Positions 59,079 through 64,000 of a DNA stretch of 64,000 bases are shown in pieces. Below the pieces are notes generated by a model. The model was not told where the DNA came from. It saw only the letters and a program-made list of their open reading frames with translations, and ran no database searches. Positions within the stretch are counted from its first letter, which is position 1. The number at the start of each line of letters is the position of its first letter. The stretch lies in the NCBI RefSeq assembly GCF_002742635.1, contig NZ_PEGF01000001.1:2569539-2633538 (forward strand). Reading direction: 5' to 3'. The stretch is from Caulobacter sp. X. Its GTDB lineage: Bacteria > Pseudomonadota > Alphaproteobacteria > Caulobacterales > Caulobacteraceae. The position numbers were made by a program, and so were the translations under genes.

Positions 59079-60865
59079 TGTCGGCCTACAAGTTCATCGA
59101 CCACAAGTTCGACGTCGTCGTCGTCGGCGCCGGCGGCTCGGGCCTCCGCGCCGCGCTGGGCGCCGCCCAGGCCGGCCTCAAGACCGCCTGCATCACCAAG
59201 GTGTTCCCGACCCGCAGCCACACCGTGGCGGCGCAGGGCGGCATCTCGGCCTCGCTGGGCAACATGGGTCAGGACGACTGGCGCTGGCACATGTTCGACA
59301 CCGTCAAGGGTTCGGACTGGCTGGGCGACCAGGACGCCATCGAGTACCTGACCCGCAACGCTCCGGCGGCGGTCTATGAGCTCGAGCACTGGGGCGTGCC
59401 CTTCTCGCGCACGGCCGACGGCAAGATTTATCAGCGCGCCTTCGGCGGCATGACCAAGAACTACGGCGAAGGCCCGATCCAGCGCACCTGCGCCGCGGCC
59501 GACCGGACCGGTCACGCCATGCTGCACACGATGTATGGCCAGTCGCTGGCCCACGACACCGAGTTCTTCATCGAGTACTTCGCCCTCGACCTGATCATGG
59601 ACGACGGCGTCTGCCGCGGCGTGACCGCGTGGAAGCTCGACGACGGCACCCTGCACCGCTTCCAGGCTCAGATGGTGGTCCTGGCGACCGGCGGTTACGG
59701 CCGCGCCTACTTCTCGGCGACCTCGGCCCACACCTGCACGGGCGACGGCAACGCCATGGCCCTGCGCGCCGGCCTGCCGCTGCAGGACATGGAGTTCGTG
59801 CAGTTCCACCCCACCGGCATCTACGGCGCCGGCTGCCTGATCACCGAAGGCGCCCGCGGCGAAGGCGGCTACCTGACCAACTCCGAAGGCGAGCGCTTCA
59901 TGGAGCGCTACGCCCCGTCGGTGAAGGACTTGGCGCCGCGCGACATGGTCAGCCGCGCGATGACCATCGAGATCCGCGAAGGTCGCGGCGTGGGCCCGAA
60001 CAAGGACCACATCTTCCTGCACCTGGATCACCTGGATCCGAAGATCCTGCACGAGCGCCTGCCGGGCATCTCCGAGACCGCCAAGGTTTTCGCCGGCGTC
60101 GACGTCACCAAGGCGCCGATCCCGGTGCTGCCGACCGTGCACTACAACATGGGCGGCATCCCGACGAACTATCACGGCGAGGTCGTCACCAAGAACGGCG
60201 ACAACCCCGACCAGGTGATCCCGGGCCTGATGGCCGTGGGCGAGGCCGCCTGCGTGTCGGTGCACGGCGCCAACCGCCTGGGCTCCAACTCGCTGATCGA
60301 CCTCGTGGTGTTCGGCCGCGCCGCGGCTCTGCGCTGCGCCGAGATCCTCAAGCCGGGCGCCAAGCAGCCCGAGCTGAAGGACGCCCAGACCGAAGCCCAC
60401 CTGGCCCGCTTCGACCACTTCCGCAACGCTTCTGGCTCGACCCCGACCGCCTCGCTGCGTCTCGAGATGCAGAAGGCCATGCAGGAAGACGCCGCCGTGT
60501 TCCGCACCGGCGAGAGCCTGGACAGCGGCGTGAAGCGCCTGCAAACCGTCTGGGACAAGAAGGGCGACATCAAGGTCTCTGACCGCGGCCTCGTGTGGAA
60601 CACGGACCTGATGGAGACCCTGGAGTTCGACAACCTGATCGGCCAGGCGGTGGTCACGGTGAACGGCGCGGCCAACCGCACCGAAAGCCGCGGCGCCCAT
60701 GCCCGGGAAGACTTCCCGGACCGCAATGACACCGATTGGATGAAGCACACCCTGGCGTGGCTGGATAACCAGTCGGGCAAGGTAAAGATCGATTACCGCC
60801 CGGTGCACAGCTACACGATGTCCGAGGACATCGCCTACATCCCGCCGAAGCAACGGGTCTACTGA
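59078..60865 (+). CDS. sdhA: Succinate dehydrogenase flavoprotein subunit
   Basis: The 595-residue catalytic subunit of complex II oxidises succinate to fumarate. The N-terminal FAD loop '[18 protein letters not shown]' is at residues 13-30, and '[16 protein letters not shown]' has the FAD-linked His48. '[20 protein letters not shown]' and '[18 protein letters not shown]' complete the active site. Covalent flavinylation is normally helped by SDHAF2 (not seen here) and SDHAF4, whose homologue is at 827-1048. The ATG overlaps the sdhD stop. Confidence 0.98.
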   Translation: MSAYKFIDHKFDVVVVGAGGSGLRAALGAAQAGLKTACITKVFPTRSHTVAAQGGISASLGNMGQDDWRWHMFDTVKGSDWLGDQDAIEYLTRNAPAAVYELEHWGVPFSRTADGKIYQRAFGGMTKNYGEGPIQRTCAAADRTGHAMLHTMYGQSLAHDTEFFIEYFALDLIMDDGVCRGVTAWKLDDGTLHRFQAQMVVLATGGYGRAYFSATSAHTCTGDGNAMALRAGLPLQDMEFVQFHPTGIYGAGCLITEGARGEGGYLTNSEGERFMERYAPSVKDLAPRDMVSRAMTIEIREGRGVGPNKDHIFLHLDHLDPKILHERLPGISETAKVFAGVDVTKAPIPVLPTVHYNMGGIPTNYHGEVVTKNGDNPDQVIPGLMAVGEAACVSVHGANRLGSNSLIDLVVFGRAAALRCAEILKPGAKQPELKDAQTEAHLARFDHFRNASGSTPTASLRLEMQKAMQEDAAVFRTGESLDSGVKRLQTVWDKKGDIKVSDRGLVWNTDLMETLEFDNLIGQAVVTVNGAANRTESRGAHAREDFPDRNDTDWMKHTLAWLDNQSGKVKIDYRPVHSYTMSEDIAYIPPKQRVY

Positions 60866-60872
60866 GGGTCCG

Positions 60873-61655
60873 ATGGTCGAACTCGCACTCCCCAAGAACT
60901 CGCAGATCAAGTCGGGCAAACATTGGCCGGCTCCCGCGGGCGCCAAGAAGGTCAAGACCTTCAAGATCTATCGCTACGATCCGGAAACGGGCGGCAATCC
61001 GCGCTGGGACACCTACGACGTCGACATGGACGCCGTGGGGCCAATGGTGCTGGACGCCCTGCTCTATATCAAGAACACCATCGACCCGACCCTGGCCTTC
61101 CGCCGGTCGTGCCGGGAAGGCGTCTGTGGCTCGTGCTCGATGAACATCGGCGGCCGCAACACCCTGGCCTGCACCCACGGTTGGGCCGAGGTCCCGGGCA
61201 AGGCCGTTCAGATCAGCCCGCTGCCGCACATGCCGGTGGTCAAGGACCTGATCCCGGACCTGACGCTGTTCTACGCCCAGTACGCCTCGATCGAGCCCTG
61301 GCTGCACACCGACACGCCCGAGCCGCAGACCGAGTGGAAGCAGTCGCCGGAAGACCGCGAGAAGCTGGACGGCCTTTATGAGTGCATCCTGTGCGCCTGC
61401 TGCTCGACCTCGTGCCCCAGCTATTGGTGGAACGGCGACAAGTATCTGGGCCCGGCGGCCCTGCTGCACGCCTATCGCTGGCTGATCGACAGCCGCGACG
61501 AGGCCACCGGCGACCGCCTCGATGCGCTTGAGGACCCCTTCAAGCTCTATCGCTGCCACACGATCATGAACTGCGCCCAGGTCTGCCCGAAGGGCCTGAA
61601 CCCGGCGAAAGCCATCGCAGAGATCAAGAAGATGATGGTCGAGCGCGTCGTCTGA
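60873..61655 (+). CDS. sdhB: Succinate dehydrogenase iron-sulfur subunit
   Basis: The 260-residue subunit carries the three clusters of complex II. [2Fe-2S] ligands are in '[18 protein letters not shown]' and following 'LACTHG'. [4Fe-4S] ligands are in '[16 protein letters not shown]', and [3Fe-4S] ligands in '[18 protein letters not shown]'. Eight bases separate it from sdhA. It ends at a strong intrinsic hairpin, so sdhCDAB is a self-contained operon. Confidence 0.98.
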   Translation: MVELALPKNSQIKSGKHWPAPAGAKKVKTFKIYRYDPETGGNPRWDTYDVDMDAVGPMVLDALLYIKNTIDPTLAFRRSCREGVCGSCSMNIGGRNTLACTHGWAEVPGKAVQISPLPHMPVVKDLIPDLTLFYAQYASIEPWLHTDTPEPQTEWKQSPEDREKLDGLYECILCACCSTSCPSYWWNGDKYLGPAALLHAYRWLIDSRDEATGDRLDALEDPFKLYRCHTIMNCAQVCPKGLNPAKAIAEIKKMMVERVV

Positions 61656-61677
61656 CGCACTCCTCAGACGACCCAAA

Positions 61678-61710
61678 GGGCGGCGGTTTGGAAGCGAACC
61701 GCCGCCCTCT
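61678..61710 (+). terminator. Terminator after sdhB
   Basis: GGGCGGCGGTT and AACCGCCGCCC form a perfect 11-bp stem with an 8-base loop, 22 bases after the sdhB stop, followed by TCTATGT. The T run is short, but the stem is strong. Confidence 0.8.
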
Positions 61711-61784
61711 ATGTATCCGCCTCTATCGAAGGCGCTTGCCAATAGGTGACGCCGCCGTCATTTTTGACGAAAGGGAGGGCGTCA

Positions 61785-63023
61785 TTGAGCGCTGAAGCCA
61801 ATCAGAACGCATGCGTCGTCATCGTCGGCGCGGGTCACGCGGGCGGTTCGGCCGCCGCGTTCCTGCGTCAGTATGGCCACGAGGGCCGGATCGTGCTGAT
61901 CGGCGACGAGCCGCTTTTGCCCTATCAGCGCCCGCCGCTGTCCAAGGCCTGGCTGAAGGGCGAGGCCGACGCTGACTCTCTCGCGCTCAAGCCGGCGGAT
62001 TGGTACGGCGAGAACAATGTCTTCCTGCGCCTCTCGGGCGTCGCCGAGCGCATCAACCGCTCAGCCAAGACCGTCACCCTCGCCTCGGGCGAGGCCATCT
62101 CCTATGACTTCCTCATCTTGGCGACTGGCGCGCGCGCGCGGCAGCTGCCGATTCCGGGCGCGGACCTGGCCGGCGTCCTGGCGCTGCGGACGGCGGCCGA
62201 CGCCGAGCTGCTTAAGAACGCCCTGGGCCCAGGCAAGCGCCTGGCCGTGATCGGCGGCGGCTATGTCGGTCTCGAAGCCGCGGCCTCGGCCCGCGCGCTG
62301 GGCGCCGAGGTCGTCGTGGTCGAGCGCGAGAGCCGGGTGCTGGCCCGCGTGGCCTGCGAAACCCTCTCGACCTTCTTCCAAGACTATCACCGCGCCCGAG
62401 GCGTGGCGTTCGAGCTGAACGCCGGTGTCGAGGCCTTCGAAGGCGCGGGCGAGCACATCAGCGGCGTGCGCCTGTCGGACGGTCGCGTTCTGCCGTGCGA
62501 CGTCGCCCTCGTCGGCGTCGGCGCGATTCCCAACGACGAGCTGGCCAAGGACGCGGGCCTGGCGACCGCCAACGGCGTGGTCGTCGACCTCGAGGCGCGC
62601 ACGGATGATCCGGCGATCTTCGCGATCGGGGACGTCACCCACCGGCCGTTGCCCCTTTATGAGCGTCAGTTCCGCCTGGAGAGCGTGCCCAACGCCCTGG
62701 AGCAGGCCAAGCAGGCGGCGTCGGCGATTCTCGGTCGCCCTGGCCCCGCGCCGGAAGTGCCATGGTTCTGGTCCGACCAGTACGACCTGAAGCTCCAGAT
62801 CGCCGGCCTGCCATTCGAGGCCGACCGCCAGGTGGTGCGCGGCGACGTCGCCGCCGCCAAGTTCGCGGTCTTCCACCTGAAGGGCGACCTGCTGCAGGCC
62901 GTCGAAGCGGTCAATGCGCCGCCGGAGTTCATGGCCGGCAAGCAAATGATCGCCAAACGCACGCCGGTGAACGCCGAAAAGCTCGCCGACACCACGGTGT
63001 CCATGAAAGAGGTGGCGGCCTAA
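61785..63023 (+). CDS. NAD(P)H-dependent ferredoxin reductase (putidaredoxin reductase type)
   Basis: The 412-residue FAD enzyme has an N-terminal FAD loop 'VVIVGAGHAGGSAAAFLR', 'LPYQRPPLSKAWLKG' and the second nucleotide loop 'LAVIGGGYVGLEAAASARALG', then 'IFAIGDVTHRPLPLYERQFR' and 'LESVPNALEQAKQAA'. This is the putidaredoxin/rhodocoxin reductase pattern, passing electrons from NAD(P)H to a [2Fe-2S] ferredoxin. The TTG at 61785 has GGGAGG five to six bases upstream; an in-frame GTG at 61746 has none. The ferredoxin gene follows after 27 bases. Confidence 0.92.
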   Translation: MSAEANQNACVVIVGAGHAGGSAAAFLRQYGHEGRIVLIGDEPLLPYQRPPLSKAWLKGEADADSLALKPADWYGENNVFLRLSGVAERINRSAKTVTLASGEAISYDFLILATGARARQLPIPGADLAGVLALRTAADAELLKNALGPGKRLAVIGGGYVGLEAAASARALGAEVVVVERESRVLARVACETLSTFFQDYHRARGVAFELNAGVEAFEGAGEHISGVRLSDGRVLPCDVALVGVGAIPNDELAKDAGLATANGVVVDLEARTDDPAIFAIGDVTHRPLPLYERQFRLESVPNALEQAKQAASAILGRPGPAPEVPWFWSDQYDLKLQIAGLPFEADRQVVRGDVAAAKFAVFHLKGDLLQAVEAVNAPPEFMAGKQMIAKRTPVNAEKLADTTVSMKEVAA

Positions 63024-63371
<348 letters not shown>

Positions 63372-63392
63372 GGGCGGCGCTAACCACGCCGT

Positions 63393-63416
63393 CAAAAGAG
63401 CGTCGTTATATTGTCG
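63393..63416 (+). repeat. Second copy of the sdhC-upstream motif
   Basis: TCAAAAGAGCGTCGTT followed by ATATTGTC matches 58162-58185 at 20 of 24 positions. It lies 21 bases after the ferredoxin stop in the region leading to the rRNA promoters. Function is unknown; a shared regulator site is one option. Confidence 0.45.
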
Positions 63417-63508
63417 CGAGGGGGTTGCCAGAGCGGGAAGCGGAGACTAGATCAACGCCTCGCTCGGAACGGCTTCGCGACCGGACGACGCGGCCCCCGA
63501 AAGGGAGC

Positions 63509-63537
63509 TTGCATCGCTCAAGACGCTTGGCTAGATA
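63509..63537 (+). promoter_or_regulatory. Promoter-like element P4
   Basis: TTGCAT-17 bp-TAGATA followed by CCGCGCTCC. It shares the 17-bp spacing, the TAGA -10 start and the G+C-rich discriminator with the three promoters downstream. It is ~55 bases upstream of a hairpin with a T run. Confidence 0.6.
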
Positions 63538-63570
63538 CCGCGCTCCAATCGACTCGATGATGGATCCGCA

Positions 63571-63605
63571 AGGGCGGCTTCGGCAGCCCTGAGGGTCTTC
63601 TTTTT
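63571..63605 (+). terminator. Hairpin and T run between P4 and P3
   Basis: AGGGC-G-GC-TTCG-GC-A-GCCCT (TTCG loop) ends at 63590 and is followed by GAGGGTCTTCTTTTT. The T run is 10 bases after the stem, so termination is possible but not canonical. Confidence 0.45.
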
Positions 63606-63655
63606 GTCTCTTCGCTTCCCGGTTTCGGTGGTGCGAAAAAGTCGAAAAGAGTTGG

Positions 63656-63684
63656 TTGACTTCGGAATGTCGCCTCATTAGAAG
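63656..63684 (+). promoter_or_regulatory. rRNA promoter P3
   Basis: TTGACT-17 bp-TAGAAG, discriminator CGCCGCTCCG. Upstream GCGAAAAAGTCGAAAAGAG is A-rich, like an UP element. First of three closely similar promoters ahead of the rRNA leader. Confidence 0.75.
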
Positions 63685-63782
63685 CGCCGCTCCGATCATC
63701 GCCGCCAAGACTTTGAAAGAATTCAGCGGCGCGATGAAGGGTTAGTTAAGTAGAGTTTTTGAGATCTTCTCGAAATAACTGC

Positions 63783-63811
63783 TTGACTGGCTTGGTTGGC
63801 TTCTCTAGAAG
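63783..63811 (+). promoter_or_regulatory. rRNA promoter P2
   Basis: TTGACT-17 bp-TAGAAG, discriminator CTCGCCACTC, preceded by the A+T-rich segment TAGTTAAGTAGAGTTTTTG. Same -35 and -10 hexamers as P3. Confidence 0.8.
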
Positions 63812-63880
63812 CTCGCCACTCTGGCGCTTCCTGGATTTCCAGGGTTCGCTGGTCCGGTTCAAAAAGTTTGAAAAAACGAT

Positions 63881-63909
63881 TTGACACGGAAAACGAGGTT
63901 GGATAGATA
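63881..63909 (+). promoter_or_regulatory. rRNA promoter P1
   Basis: TTGACA-17 bp-TAGATA, discriminator GCCGCCTCC, preceded by the A-rich CAAAAAGTTTGAAAAAACGA. It has the best -35 match of the array and is nearest the rRNA leader. Confidence 0.85.
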
Positions 63910-63910
63910 G

Positions 63911-64000
63911 CCGCCTCCGCCGACACCGGGCGCTAAACGGTGGGGCCGCTGAGGCGGTTCGGGTCTTTGACATTGTTGATTTGGAAAGAGAAACGCAGGC
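63911..64000 (+). promoter_or_regulatory. rRNA operon leader (hairpin and boxA-like element); 16S gene expected past the edge
   Basis: CCGCCTC (63911-63917) pairs with GAGGCGG (63951-63957). It is followed by GGGTCTTTGACATTGTTGAT, which looks like the boxA antitermination and processing leader of alphaproteobacterial rRNA operons. The 16S start itself is not in the window, so the operon is inferred from the promoters and leader. Confidence 0.8.

Noticed and set aside
58952..60964. 670-codon minus-strand frame opposite sdhA
   Set aside because: It is a shadow of the strongly conserved sdhA frame; composition only.
63440..63600. tRNA gene or degenerate tRNA before the rRNA promoters
   Set aside because: No cloverleaf with a T-loop (GTTCRA) and acceptor pairing could be drawn.

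Overview
The window is about 68% G+C by eye and looks like housekeeping chromosome of a Caulobacter-type alphaproteobacterium (Caulobacteraceae). The evidence is the usg-trpF-trpB-trpA-accD-folC order, a ProXp-ala protein with Lys45, a CXXC-type CnoX, a CC0125/CC1285-family lipoprotein, and rRNA promoters of the form TTGACN-17 bp-TAGANN. No phage, transposase, CRISPR array, defence system, secretion locus or tRNA gene was found. Genes are tightly packed on both strands, and no gene-free stretch exceeds 300 bases except the last 629 bases, which hold rRNA promoters.

Layout. 1-9.1 kb: start of rsmB, a small oxidase-fold membrane protein, an SDHAF4-like assembly factor, gamma-glutamyltransferase, pyrF, a MarC protein, a UbiH-type hydroxylase, and a leftward set (proXp-ala, cnoX, LON-domain protein, Trm112) that opposes a DUF6065 gene. 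9.2-16.1 kb: a very large exported propeller-amidohydrolase, then divergent glmM and glmS (UDP-GlcNAc supply). 16.1-24.2 kb: amino acid permease, cfa, trmO-like, two small genes, an SDR, a lipoprotein, LysE, MAPEG and KTSC proteins, then a small lower-G+C pair of exported proteins flanked by inverted copies of one repeat. 24.4-32.9 kb: argG, a DUF1648-like protein, kup, an Rrf2 regulator next to a WrbA-like flavoprotein, maeB and dapB.

32.9-45.5 kb: a ydbH-ynbE-ydbL set (phospholipid transport to the outer membrane), a soluble PAS chemoreceptor, an OhrR-like regulator, an EamA exporter, then usg-trpFBA-accD-folC and a 35-residue basic protein. 45.5-54.8 kb: a leftward run tsaE-amgK-murU-addB-addA-trxA with several overlapping reading frames, joining t6A synthesis, MurNAc recycling and double-strand-break repair. 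54.9-63.4 kb: zapE, a NudK-like hydrolase, a HWE histidine kinase, sdhCDAB, and a ferredoxin reductase/ferredoxin pair. 63.4-64.0 kb: four tandem promoter-like elements and an rRNA leader; 16S rRNA should begin just past the right edge.

A second layer is a set of intergenic repeats. Three near-copies of a ~116-bp inverted repeat, two looser variants, a GTCATCCCGG-type element and a pair of CTCTC-rich elements sit between gene ends. The main points for a second look are the repeat-bounded low-G+C gene pair, the rRNA promoter array with a possible short transcript inside it, an SdhC lacking the usual haem-ligand histidine, and several clean palindromes beside regulator genes.
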